DNA of 6,270 bases from Chloroflexota bacterium. Lineage in GTDB: Bacteria; Chloroflexota; Limnocylindria; Limnocylindrales; CSP1-4. Below, one piece after another: positions 1 through 6,105 of this stretch (position 1 is the first letter of the stretch; each line of letters opens with the position of its first letter). The translations under genes and the position numbers were made by a program. Location: positions 1-6,270 of the forward strand of contig JAJYJR010000360.1 of NCBI GenBank assembly GCA_021789355.1, in the 5' to 3' direction. The notes under the pieces are model-generated. The model did not search any database and was not told where the DNA came from. It saw only the letters and a list, made by a program, of their open reading frames with translations.

Positions 1-2
1 TC

Positions 3-1916
3 GCGTGGAGCCCCGATCCCCAGCACTGGCTGGACTACACCGCGCCCGTCTTCCCGGGCTCCGCGCTCATCCCGCCCGTCCTCGGCACGATCGTCTTCCT
101 CTACGGCGGCCTGGTCTTCCTGCGCGGGGCCGCGGCCGAGCTCGGCGACCGGCAGCCGGGCATGATGACGCTCATCTCGCTCGCGATCATCGTGGCGTTC
201 GCCACGAGCTGGGCCGGCACGCTCGGGCTCTTCGACATCGAGATCTGGTGGGAGCTCGCGAGCCTCATCACGATCATGGTGCTCGGCCACTGGCTCGAAA
301 TGCGCTCGATCGCGCAGGCCCGCGGTGCGCTGGCCGCCCTCGCCGAGTTGCTTCCCGACACGGCGGAGCGGATCGCCGACGGCGGGGTCGAAACCGTCCC
401 GCTCGATGCGCTGGCGGAGGGAGACGTCGTCCTCGTGCGGCCCGGAGCCCGCGTCCCCGCCGACGGGGTCGTCGTGGAGGGGACGGCCGACGTCGACGAG
501 TCGATGATCACGGGGGAGTCGCGACCGGTGTCCAAGGAACCGGGGGCGAAGGTCGTGGCGGGCACCGTGGCGGCCGGGGGCAGCCTGCGGGTGCGCCTGA
601 CCGCGGTGGGGGAGCAGACCGCACTGTCGGGGATCATGCGCATGGTCGCCGCCGCCCAGGCGTCGGCGTCGCGTGCCCAGGCGCTTGCCGATCGCGCGGC
701 GGCGCTCCTCTTCTACGTCGCGCTCGGCTCCGCGGCGGTCACCTTCGCCTTCTGGTGGCTCGACGGCGACCGCTCGGGCGCCCTGACGCGGATGACGACC
801 GTGCTCGTCATCGCCTGCCCGCACGCCCTGGGGCTGGCCATCCCGCTCGTCATCGCGATCAGCACCTCGCTCGGCGCCCGGCACGGCCTCCTGGTCAAGA
901 ACCGCATCGCGCTCGAGCGGGCCCGCGAGCTCGACGTGGTGATCTTCGACAAGACGGGCACGCTCACGAAGGGGATGCCGGTCCTGGCCGCCGTGGCCGG
1001 CGCCACCGCCACCGCCGAGGCCGAGGTGCTGCGACTGGCCGCCTCCGTCGAGGCCGACTCCGAGCACCCCCTCGCCCGCGCCGTCGTGGAGGCCGCGCGG
1101 AGCCGTGGCATCGACCCGGTCCCCGCCACGGACTTCGAGGCGCTGCCAGGCCGCGGCGCTCGGGCCGCGGTGGACGGCCGCCGGGTGGCCGTGGGCGGGC
1201 CGCGCCTCCTCGGCGAGCTCGGCCTGGCGTCCGATCCCGCGGCAGAGGCCTGGGCGCGCGAAGGCCGCACCGTCCTGCACGTGGTCGCGGACGGCGTGCT
1301 CGTCGGCTCGCTCGCGGTGGAGGACGAGATCCGCCCCGAGTCGGCCGAGGCCGTGGAGCGGCTGCATGCCCTCGGCCTGAAGGTGGCGATGATCACCGGG
1401 GACGCGCAGGCCGTGGCCGATTCCGTCGCCCGCCGACTGGGCGTCGACGAGGTCGCGGCCCAGGTCCTGCCCGCCGACAAGGCGGAGGCGGTTCGGCGCT
1501 TCCAGGCCGGCGGACGTGCGGTGGCGATGGTGGGCGACGGGGTCAACGACGCGCCGGCGCTGGCCACGGCCGACGTCGGCATCGCGATCGGGGCCGGGAC
1601 GGACGTGGCGGTCGAGTCGGCCGGGATCGTGCTCGTGCGCAGCGACCCGCGCGACGTCGTGGGCGCGATCGAGCTCTCGCGCGCCACGTACCGGAAGATG
1701 CTCCAGAACCTCGCCTGGGCGACCGGCTACAACCTCATCGCCATCCCCGTTGCCGCCGGGGTGCTCGTGCCCTGGGGTCTCGACCTGCCGATGGCGGTCG
1801 GCGCCATCGCCATGAGCGCCTCGACGATCATCGTCGCTGCCAATGCGCAGCTGCTGCGGCGGCTGCGACTGGGAGAGGACGCCCCGGATCGTCGGCCCGA
1901 GCCGCGGCCGGCGTGA
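3..1916 (+). CDS. copB: Copper-translocating P-type ATPase, CopB type (P1B-3), 5' partial
   Basis: This protein pumps copper (or silver) ions out of the cytoplasm across the inner membrane, powered by ATP. The frame is open from base 3, so the gene begins upstream of the window and 637 residues are visible. Within them I see the actuator motif TGES (about residues 170-173), the metal-site motif CPH in a membrane helix (272-274), the phosphorylation site DKTGT (316-320), the SEHPLA motif of the nucleotide-binding domain (353-358), the hinge GDGVND (511-516), a YN pair in the next-to-last helix and MSAST in the last. CPH rather than CPC is the mark of the IB-3/CopB subgroup. Seven hydrophobic segments can be picked out; the first helix and any His-rich N-terminal metal-binding region lie outside the window. 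Internal ATG codons at 162 and 165 lie between two membrane segments and are not the true start. Whether it carries Cu(I), Cu(II) or Ag cannot be decided from sequence. Confidence 0.95.
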   Translation, partial: AWSPDPQHWLDYTAPVFPGSALIPPVLGTIVFLYGGLVFLRGAAAELGDRQPGMMTLISLAIIVAFATSWAGTLGLFDIEIWWELASLITIMVLGHWLEMRSIAQARGALAALAELLPDTAERIADGGVETVPLDALAEGDVVLVRPGARVPADGVVVEGTADVDESMITGESRPVSKEPGAKVVAGTVAAGGSLRVRLTAVGEQTALSGIMRMVAAAQASASRAQALADRAAALLFYVALGSAAVTFAFWWLDGDRSGALTRMTTVLVIACPHALGLAIPLVIAISTSLGARHGLLVKNRIALERARELDVVIFDKTGTLTKGMPVLAAVAGATATAEAEVLRLAASVEADSEHPLARAVVEAARSRGIDPVPATDFEALPGRGARAAVDGRRVAVGGPRLLGELGLASDPAAEAWAREGRTVLHVVADGVLVGSLAVEDEIRPESAEAVERLHALGLKVAMITGDAQAVADSVARRLGVDEVAAQVLPADKAEAVRRFQAGGRAVAMVGDGVNDAPALATADVGIAIGAGTDVAVESAGIVLVRSDPRDVVGAIELSRATYRKMLQNLAWATGYNLIAIPVAAGVLVPWGLDLPMAVGAIAMSASTIIVAANAQLLRRLRLGEDAPDRRPEPRPA

Positions 1917-2196
1917 CCCTGCCGTTGTCGGCGTCCGTGCTCGGTGTGACTCCGCGCCGACAGCGACGCCCCCGCGCCACGGGAGGTCGAAGGCGTTCCG
2001 AGGTGGCCTTCGCTCACCTCGACGGCGTCCACCTAGTCGCCGCTTTGTCCGGCACGCGATCCGCTCCGGCCTGCTGGATGGCGCGCGCCGGTCGGTGCGG
2101 TCGCCACCGCTCCCGGCACGTCGGATGGAGCCGTTCAGCCTGTCACGCACCTCAGGCAGCGCAGGAGGCGTCACAGATATAACTGCTGCACCTGGT
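1917..2196. other. Convergent intergenic region between copB and the glycosyltransferase gene
   Basis: These 280 bases separate the stops of two converging genes. Frames running through it lack protein-like composition and I see no start with a ribosome binding site. The notable content is a pair of overlapping hairpins at 1988-2021, listed separately. A small CCTG-GTT-CAGG hairpin (2191-2201) covers the glycosyltransferase stop. The stretch 2171-2183 is the only locally AT-rich part. Confidence 0.6.
1988..2021. terminator. Overlapping hairpins, possible bidirectional terminator or pseudoknot
   Basis: Stem 1 pairs CGAAGGC (1988-1994) with GCCTTCG (2006-2012). Stem 2 pairs CGAGGTG (1999-2005) with CACCTCG (2015-2021). 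Both stems are perfect 7-bp matches. The 5' arm of stem 2 lies in the loop of stem 1, and the 3' arm of stem 1 lies in the loop of stem 2, so they either exclude each other or form a pseudoknot. The position, 72 bases past the copB stop between converging genes, suits transcription termination. No T-tract follows on either strand, so a classic intrinsic terminator is not shown. Confidence 0.35.
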
Positions 2197-3057
2197 TCAG
2201 GGTGAAGTCTGGCCGCCGGCCTCAGGGGGAACGCCGGGTGCGCGAGGCAGGCGATGGAGTCTGCCGCCCCACGCCGCGAGCCGCGTGCTACGCACGTCGG
2301 CGCGAGAGATCGCCGCATCGTCCTGGCCAAGGTCGCTGGCTTCCTCGATCCGCTTCTCCGGATCCGGCCCCGACTTTGCAGGCGCCAGCCGGACCGTGCG
2401 CACGAGTTCGCGGGCGACCTCCATCGCTTCCCCCACATACTCTCTGGCGGTCACCGCCGGTGGGTGCTTGGCCTCCTTGCCCAGGCCCACCAGTCCCTCG
2501 AGGCGCACCACCGTGGTCGCCTGCGGAGGGTACAGGCGGTTCAGGAACACCTCCACACCGAAGCGCGTGGTGGCCATCCGCTCCAGGTGAGGCAGCAGAT
2601 CTGCGCGGAGGTATGCGCGTTCCCCCGTGAAGCGCGCCCCGATCCAGGGGCTGAGCCATTGCGAGGCGGTGGTGTCCCCCGTGCCGTAGGCGAGCACGGC
2701 CTGCACCTCCCCGCCGTGCATCGGCGCCAGCAGGGTGGCCACGTGGTCGTGCGAGAGGTTGGTCAGGTCCGCGTCGACGAAGGCCACGATCGCGCCGCGA
2801 GCGGCCCGGATCCCCGCCGCCAGAGCCGCGCCCTTGCCGCGGTTCTCTGCGAGCTCCAGGAGTTCGATCGCCGGGCCGAAGGAGCGCAGGGCCGCGGCGC
2901 TCGCGTCGGTGGAGCCGTCGTCGACGCAGATCACCTCGTCGATCTCCGGACTCGAGAGGAGCGTCGCCACCACGCGGGCGACCGTCCTCTCCTCGTTGTA
3001 CACGGGAACGATCGCCGAGACTCGCGCTCGGGGTTCGGCGGCCCCAGTCGTGGTCAC
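2197..3057 (-). CDS. Glycosyltransferase family 2 (GT-A fold)
   Basis: A 286-aa protein with clear GT2 features that would transfer a sugar from a nucleotide-sugar donor; the acceptor is unknown. The N-terminus carries IVPVYNEE (residues 16-23), then VDDGS (45-49), NRGKG (72-76) and the metal-binding DAD (95-97). A family-specific second half has GERAYLR (145-151) and RFGVEVFLN (165-173). I see no membrane-spanning segment, unlike DPM/undecaprenyl-phosphate transferases with C-terminal helices, so it is probably cytosolic or peripheral. Start: the GTG at 3057 overlaps the upstream regulator's stop as GTGA and is preceded by AAGGAG (3073-3068) with a 10-base gap, which supports translational coupling. 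From about residue 228 the sequence becomes proline/arginine-rich and unlike the conserved core. This tail may be a variable extension or follow an old frameshift. The fold and reaction class are well supported; the pathway is not. Confidence 0.9.
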   Translation of the reverse strand: MTTTGAAEPRARVSAIVPVYNEERTVARVVATLLSSPEIDEVICVDDGSTDASAAALRSFGPAIELLELAENRGKGAALAAGIRAARGAIVAFVDADLTNLSHDHVATLLAPMHGGEVQAVLAYGTGDTTASQWLSPWIGARFTGERAYLRADLLPHLERMATTRFGVEVFLNRLYPPQATTVVRLEGLVGLGKEAKHPPAVTAREYVGEAMEVARELVRTVRLAPAKSGPDPEKRIEEASDLGQDDAAISRADVRSTRLAAWGGRLHRLPRAPGVPPEAGGQTSP

Positions 3058-3782
3058 GCCCGCGACGCTCCTTCTCGATTGGCCGGCGAGCCGGTGTGCA
3101 GCCGACGACCGAGCTGCTTGACGAACTCCCCGAGCTCCGCCTCCTCGGCCGGGGACAGGACCGCGAGGGCGTCGGTCAGGCGCTGCAGCTGGGACTCCAG
3201 GCGTGCGCTCAGCGCGCGTCGGGTCCGACGCGCTCGCGTCAGCCCGACCAGCAGGCCGCCCAGGGCGGCCACGCCCATTCGTCCCCCGCCCTCGGTCAGC
3301 CAGGTCGGCAGCTCGTGACGGTCGGCGAGCGTGGGCGACTCCTCGAGCGCAATCATCAGCGCGGCGATCAGCCGGCCGGCGGTGGCCGCAGGTGTGCCCG
3401 GTGCCTCGAGCTCGGCAAGCAGCTCGCTGACGAATGCCTCGTCCGCAACGCGACCATCCCCCAGCGCCTCCAGGATGCGGCGCTGGGACGCTTCCCAGTC
3501 GGCATCCGCGTCGGGACCCACGACCTCGTCGATGAGTTGCCGCGCCAGGTCGGTCGGGGCGAACAGCACGGCAGAACGGCCGACACCGCCCCGTGGGGGG
3601 CGCGGGGCGTAGACCGCAGTGGCGTAGCCCTGCGCCTCGGCGAGGCGCAGCATCCGGTAGGCGGTTGGGGCCGAGACGCCGAGCCGTTCGGCGACCACAC
3701 GGTACGAGATGGGCTCGCGCGCCGACCGGTACAGGTCAAGGAGCGTCCGAACGATCGCCATCTGCCGATGCGTCAAGGTCAT
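3054..3782 (-). CDS. Winged helix-turn-helix transcriptional regulator, uncharacterised
   Basis: A 242-aa protein whose first 60 or so residues look like a winged helix: helix 1 at 2-20, then the helix-turn-helix VAERLGVSAPTAYRMLRLAE (30-49), then a Gly/Arg-rich wing (about 53-75) ending in AVLFAPT. The N-terminal pattern ('LTxRQxxIxxxLxxLY...EPIS') recalls the HrcA-type DNA-binding domain, but the C-terminal HrcA domain is not evident. The middle (95-160) is acidic and helical. Residues 169-182 form a short hydrophobic Gly-rich patch, followed by an Arg-rich then coiled-coil-like helix (about 184-230) that could dimerise. It sits first in an operon with the glycosyltransferase and overlaps it by four bases, so it probably controls that unit, including itself. 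The ATG at 3782 has no good ribosome binding site upstream; the next ATG is codon 8, and neither choice affects the DNA-binding helices. Effector and targets are unknown. Confidence 0.8.
   Translation of the reverse strand: MTLTHRQMAIVRTLLDLYRSAREPISYRVVAERLGVSAPTAYRMLRLAEAQGYATAVYAPRPPRGGVGRSAVLFAPTDLARQLIDEVVGPDADADWEASQRRILEALGDGRVADEAFVSELLAELEAPGTPAATAGRLIAALMIALEESPTLADRHELPTWLTEGGGRMGVAALGGLLVGLTRARRTRRALSARLESQLQRLTDALAVLSPAEEAELGEFVKQLGRRLHTGSPANREGASRA
3068..3073 (-). promoter_or_regulatory. Ribosome binding site of the glycosyltransferase gene
   Basis: Read on the - strand this is AAGGAG, ten bases before the GTG at 3057 and inside the regulator's last codons. It decides the GTG start and supports coupled translation of the two genes. 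Confidence 0.65.
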
Positions 3783-3810
3783 GTAAGAGGAGTCCGCCGC
3801 ATAGAATGCA

Positions 3811-3827
3811 ACATAGGGGAGGAATGT
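3811..3827. promoter_or_regulatory. Short inverted repeat overlapping the candidate -10, possible operator
   Basis: ACAT (3811-3814) and ATGT (3824-3827) are inverted around nine bases, 29 bases before the regulator start and overlapping the candidate -10 box. The position suits autorepression by the winged-helix protein. The arms are only 4 bp, so chance is a real alternative. Confidence 0.2.
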
Positions 3828-3852
3828 AGCGCCTTTGCCCGGATGGCGTCAT
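3823..3852 (-). promoter_or_regulatory. Candidate promoter of the regulator-glycosyltransferase operon
   Basis: On the - strand, ATGACG (3852-3847) is followed after 18 bases by TACATT (3828-3823), a partial match to TTGACA/TATAAT and to the relaxed TANNNT -10 of high-GC bacteria. Transcription would start near 3815, giving a leader of about 33 bases. The block 3801-3828 is locally AT-richer than its surroundings. This is inference from a weak match. Confidence 0.25.
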
Positions 3853-3977
3853 GGCGGCGTGGTGGCGCACCTGAGCGATCCCCGGCCCGCCACTCGCTTG
3901 CAGCGAAGGACGCCTGCCGGCTGTTCGTGCCCCCCTTCATCGATGGCCGTCGGAGTGACAGGGCACCCGGCCCGCGG

Positions 3978-4098
3978 GACAGATCCGCGGTCCCGATCAT
4001 CCGTTTGGCAAGACTCGATCAGTGCCTCTGGCGGCGCGCCGTAGACTCCCGAGGTCGTGCCGGCATCCCTCAGCGCCAGGAGCGACAGACCGCGGTCC
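3978..4098. repeat. Pair of direct repeats containing CCGCGGTCC
   Basis: GACAGATCCGCGGTCC (3978-3993) recurs as GACAGACCGCGGTCC (4084-4098), identical apart from one extra T. The CCGCGG cores start at 3985 and 4090, 105 bases apart, which is close to ten helical turns. Each copy is also part of an inverted repeat: CGGGAC/GTCCCG at the first, the perfect palindrome GACCGCGGTC (4088-4097) at the second. They could be paired operator sites for a DNA-binding protein such as the neighbouring regulator. CCGCGG itself is frequent in this GC-rich window, which lowers the weight. Confidence 0.35.
4042..4047 (+). promoter_or_regulatory. Possible -10 box for the 248-aa gene
   Basis: TAGACT fits the TANNNT pattern of high-GC bacteria and lies about 93 bases before the ATG at 4140. 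No matching -35 box is found at the usual distance; TTGGCA (4005-4010) is 31 bases upstream, too far. Confidence 0.2.
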
Positions 4099-4139
4099 GC
4101 GGCGTGGGGAGCCCGCCGGGGTCCGTCGATGAGGCGACC

Positions 4140-4886
4140 ATGTCGGTCTTCCCTTCACTGGACGCGCGACTGGCCTGGGCGGCGCAGCACATCGCGCGCC
4201 TCCGGAGCTTGGTGGACGCGTACCAACGCGCCCGGCCCTACACGGTTGTCGAGGAACTGGCCGACGAGGGCGCGACCAGGATCGTGCGCGCGACGTTGAC
4301 GAGCGGTCCGCCGGCCGCCATCAGCCTCGCCCTCGGCGACGTGGCCCATCAGCTGCGTGCCGTGCTCGACAACGCGGTCGGCGCGCTGCGGGAGGGCGGC
4401 CCGACGGGACGCTCGGCGTTCGTGATCACGGCTGATCCGGAGACCTTCGACCGTGCCTGCAGGGACGGCCGGCTGACCGGACTGCCGCCAGCCGTTCTCG
4501 AGGTGGTCCGCTCGGTGCAGCCGTTTGCCGGGCCGCCCTACGGCTCCTGGATTGGCTCGGGCCTGGAGGTGCTCGACGCGCTCGCACAGCACGACCGGCA
4601 TCGGGCTGTGCTGCTCGGCGCGGGGTTCGTGCGCGCCTGGGCGGTGGAGGTCGTGCGGCCCGTGCCTGCCAGTCCGGCGGACCTCCCGCCGATCGAGTTC
4701 ACCGGGCCCGCGGAGGTGCGCTTTCCCGCCCGGGCGCTGGCCATCCCGACCTTCGAGATCCGTGTCTTCCTCGCCGAGGGGGACGAGCGGATCCGGGACC
4801 GGGAGGTGATGGCGCTCGTCGATCTCATCGCCCATCGCACGACCTTCGTGGTGCAGCGCATGGAGCATGCCGCGCTGCGCGATTGA
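4140..4886 (+). CDS. Uncharacterised protein of a 'GDxxHxLRxxLD' helical family
   Basis: A 248-aa protein with no signal peptide or membrane segment. It follows the order of a common family of uncharacterised bacterial proteins as I remember it: an N-terminal helix ending in 'RPYTVVEE' (32-39), an acidic strand region, then GDVAHQLRAVLDN (66-78) where family members usually have GDxxHNLRSALDH, then LPPAVLEVVRSVQPF (115-129), then LEVLDALAQHDRHRAVLL (142-159) matching the usual 'LxxLxNxDKHRxLxLV'. The order and spacing fit; several signature residues are changed (HN to HQ, SALDH to AVLDN, DKHR to DRHR), so it is a divergent member. Function is unknown. The C-terminal 90 residues are beta-rich by eye. 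The ATG at 4140 is preceded by GAGG (4131-4134) at five bases; an in-frame GTG at 4104 would add 12 residues but lacks a ribosome binding site. It is transcribed away from the regulator and may share its control region. Confidence 0.8.
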   Translation: MSVFPSLDARLAWAAQHIARLRSLVDAYQRARPYTVVEELADEGATRIVRATLTSGPPAAISLALGDVAHQLRAVLDNAVGALREGGPTGRSAFVITADPETFDRACRDGRLTGLPPAVLEVVRSVQPFAGPPYGSWIGSGLEVLDALAQHDRHRAVLLGAGFVRAWAVEVVRPVPASPADLPPIEFTGPAEVRFPARALAIPTFEIRVFLAEGDERIRDREVMALVDLIAHRTTFVVQRMEHAALRD

Positions 4887-5037
4887 GCGCGAGTCTCGCG
4901 CCGACGCCGGCCCCGATTCCTGGCCATCTGTCGGGCTCAGCTGCCCCGGCGCCTCGCAGGGAGACCACCGCGCGCTCGGCGATCGCCGCGTCCAGGATGG
5001 CCCACAGCCGGCGCAAACCCCGGATGTGGGCTCTCAC
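4825..5037 (-). CDS. Doubtful small ORF, 70 aa, convergent with the 248-aa gene
   Basis: A GTG at 5037 opens a 70-codon frame on the - strand. The first half (starting MRAHIRGLRRLWAILDAAIA) has fairly coding-like codons and could form an amphipathic helix. The second half is Gly/Ala/Arg-rich, and the last 62 bases run antisense to the end of the 248-aa gene. There is no clear ribosome binding site (only GGGCGG upstream), and I do not recognise the protein. It could equally be chance, or a decayed piece of the disrupted sequence upstream at 5170-5445. Confidence 0.15.
   Translation of the reverse strand: MRAHIRGLRRLWAILDAAIAERAVVSLRGAGAAEPDRWPGIGAGVGARLALNRAARHAPCAAPRRSCDGR
4887..4901. terminator. 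GC palindrome directly after the 248-aa gene, terminator-like stem
   Basis: GCGCGAG (4887-4893) and CTCGCGC (4895-4901) form a perfect palindrome around one base, beginning immediately after the TGA stop. As RNA it would make a short, very stable stem. No T-run follows, so it may slow RNA polymerase or protect the 3' end rather than terminate by itself. Confidence 0.35.
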
Positions 5038-5061
5038 ACGTCACGCCGCCCGAGCGGGGCG

Positions 5062-5086
5062 TGTTCAAGCCGTTACGCCTTGAACA
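5062..5086. repeat. 25-bp inverted repeat
   Basis: TGTTCAAG (5062-5069) is mirrored by CTTGAACA (5079-5086). Inside these, CG (5071-5072) pairs with CG (5076-5077) around the trinucleotide TTA, leaving one C-C mismatch, so 10 of 11 positions pair. The arms are AT-balanced in a GC-rich setting. The repeat lies 84 bases past the stop of the - strand coding remnant and 25 bases before the doubtful GTG at 5037. It could be a transcription terminator stem (no T-tract) or a protein-binding palindrome. Confidence 0.45.
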
Positions 5087-5169
5087 GAGGCTGCTGGCAG
5101 GTCCTGCACCGGGAGGTTCGCGGCCGGTATGGTCGCGGGCACGCAGGCCCCGTGACCGCAGCCCGCGGA

Positions 5170-5445
5170 TCACGATGGGGGTGGCACCGCGCCCTGCGCC
5201 AGTCCGGCCTCCACCTCGGCCCCCATCGCCTCGAACGCGTCGAGCTCGTCGATCACGAACATGAGGCGCGGGATGAGCTCGGGGCGGGCCCGCATGAGCC
5301 GATCGATCCCATCCTCCTGCGGCGAGCTGGTGATCGCCACGTTCAGCGTCCGGGCGTCCACGGTGGTGGCCAGACGCGCCGTGGGGTGGAGTCCCAGCAT
5401 GACCGCGGTGTCGCGCCGGGGCTCCAGCAGCGGCCAGCTGGGCTA
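5170..5445 (-). pseudogene. Probable remnant of a broken gene, function unknown
   Basis: On the - strand the frame between a TAG (5445-5443) and a TGA (5172-5170) is strongly coding-like: nearly every codon ends in G or C and the peptide is well mixed, with VDARTLNVAITSS and ELIPRLMFVIDELDAFEAMG. An ATG at 5400 gives 76 residues but has no ribosome binding site, and the coding character continues upstream of it (PSWPLLEPRRDTAV) to the TAG with no ATG, GTG or TTG. This suggests the 3' part of a longer gene whose 5' part was lost or shifted out of frame in 5446-5549. It ends with three prolines and a serine. No known domain is recognised. The alternative is an intact short gene starting at 5400 without a leader site. 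It lies just downstream of the hypothetical gene 6002-5550 in the same direction, so both may once have been one transcription unit. Confidence 0.45.
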
Positions 5446-5549
5446 CCTGTCCCCTTGACCAGCCTCGCACTGGCCCCCGAGTACCAGGAGTTCTTGCACC
5501 GCCTTCGACGCCCACATGAGACCAGGCTGATCCCGCCGCGCCCGGCCGC

Positions 5550-6002
5550 TCACCGCCTACGCCGACGCGACCCGACGATCCACGGCCCGGCCAGCACGCT
5601 GGCCTCGGCGGGCAGGCGCGGGGCCACGATCGCCGCCAGGCAGGCATCCTCCGCCGCATCGAGCGCCTCCTGGTCAACGGGCGAGGTGCGCGCCACGTCG
5701 TCGCAGGCGTCGATCCCGATCATGCGCTCGAGCACCAGCGAGCACGTGCGCCAGGCCCGGAACTCGGGGCCCTGGCGCAACTCGTGCCAGGCCACCCGCT
5801 GGTAGATCGGATCGAAGGCCGCCCGGCGGTGCCGCATGGCGCGGGCCAGGCGCCGCCGCCCCGCCGGCCCGAGCGTCTCGAAGCGCGCCAGCACTTCGAG
5901 CGCGGCAGGCGGCAGCTCTGCGGGTGACACGAGGCGGTCGGCGGATATCCCCGGCCCGGGGGTCGCCAGGGCGACGAGGCGCAGGGCGAACGGTGCGGGC
6001 AT
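5550..6002 (-). CDS. Hypothetical protein, 150 aa
   Basis: A 150-aa protein with strong third-position G/C preference along its whole length, which supports real coding. It is soluble and mostly helical by eye: a Pro/Gly-rich start (PGPGISADRLVSP, 15-27), helices over 31-62, an aromatic stretch AFDPIYQRVAWHELRQ (62-77) and FRAWRTCSLVLERMIG (81-96), and a C-terminal helix DAAEDACLAAIVAPRLP (115-131) followed by LAGPW. The end is a basic run (five Arg). I do not recognise the family. A TGA lies two codons before the ATG at 6002, so the start cannot be farther upstream. No ribosome binding site precedes it, which suggests a leaderless message. It faces away from the gene starting at 6188 across a 185-base divergent gap. 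Confidence 0.7.
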   Translation of the reverse strand: MPAPFALRLVALATPGPGISADRLVSPAELPPAALEVLARFETLGPAGRRRLARAMRHRRAAFDPIYQRVAWHELRQGPEFRAWRTCSLVLERMIGIDACDDVARTSPVDQEALDAAEDACLAAIVAPRLPAEASVLAGPWIVGSRRRRR

Positions 6003-6046
6003 CGACGATCAGTGTGGCTGTCCCTGGCTGACGCACGCAAGCCCGC
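6003..6046 (-). promoter_or_regulatory. Very weak candidate promoter for the 150-aa gene
   Basis: Reading toward the gene on the - strand, TTGCGT is followed after 18 bases by CACACT, about eight bases before the ATG. Each box matches consensus at only three positions. The geometry would give a leaderless transcript, in line with the missing ribosome binding site. Confidence 0.15.
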
Positions 6047-6071
6047 GGGCCAATCTCCAGCCCGTCAGACC

Positions 6072-6099
6072 TTGACTTCGCCCGCGCCGCGCCGATCCT
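6072..6099 (+). promoter_or_regulatory. Candidate promoter for the gene starting at 6188
   Basis: TTGACT (6072-6077) is a good -35 match. GATCCT (6094-6099), 16 bases later, is a poor -10 that keeps the second A and final T. If used, it would give a leader of about 80 bases containing the hairpins listed at 6106-6169. Confidence 0.25.
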
Positions 6100-6105
6100 C
6101 TGGGG

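Larger units (their letters stand above)
3783..4139. other. Divergent intergenic region between the regulator and the 248-aa gene
   Basis: About 357 bases separate two divergent starts. An open frame on the + strand crosses it from the antisense of the regulator into the 248-aa gene, but the residues are Arg/Pro/Ser-rich with no family features, so I treat it as non-coding. It holds the candidate operon promoter on the left, a repeated CCGCGG motif at 3978-3993 and 4084-4098, a 6-bp inverted repeat CGGGAC/GTCCCG (3975-3980, 3990-3995) and a possible -10 box TAGACT (4042-4047) for the rightward gene. Confidence 0.6.

Noticed and set aside
5..2182. A 725-codon open frame on the + strand across and beyond copB
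   Set aside because: It is Arg/Gly/Ala-rich noise in another frame of copB, whose true frame has every P-type ATPase motif.
3824..3829. Apparent ribosome binding site GGGGAGGA before an ATG on the + strand
   Set aside because: The ATG is followed at once by TAG, so nothing is encoded.
3096..4139. Long upstream extension of the 248-aa protein to 596 residues
   Set aside because: The extension runs antisense to the regulator and through the divergent gap, lacks family-like sequence, and the ATG at 4140 has its own ribosome binding site.
4057..4299. GTG-started 80-codon frame just after the TAGACT box, possible leaderless gene
   Set aside because: The peptide is Arg/Ser/Trp/Pro-rich and is a shifted reading of the 248-aa gene.
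5062..5086. GTTCAAG resembling a tRNA T-loop, hinting at a tRNA fragment or attachment site
   Set aside because: No acceptor stem, anticodon arm or CCA context around it; no second copy seen in the window.
5073..5141. Cys-containing - strand peptide ending SRCRTCQQPLFKA, resembling half a zinc ribbon
   Set aside because: Poor third-position bias, no start, and too few cysteines for a complete zinc site.
4937..5677. A 246-codon open frame on the - strand
   Set aside because: Gly/Arg/Pro-rich composition with no motif; it overlaps better coding frames on the same strand.
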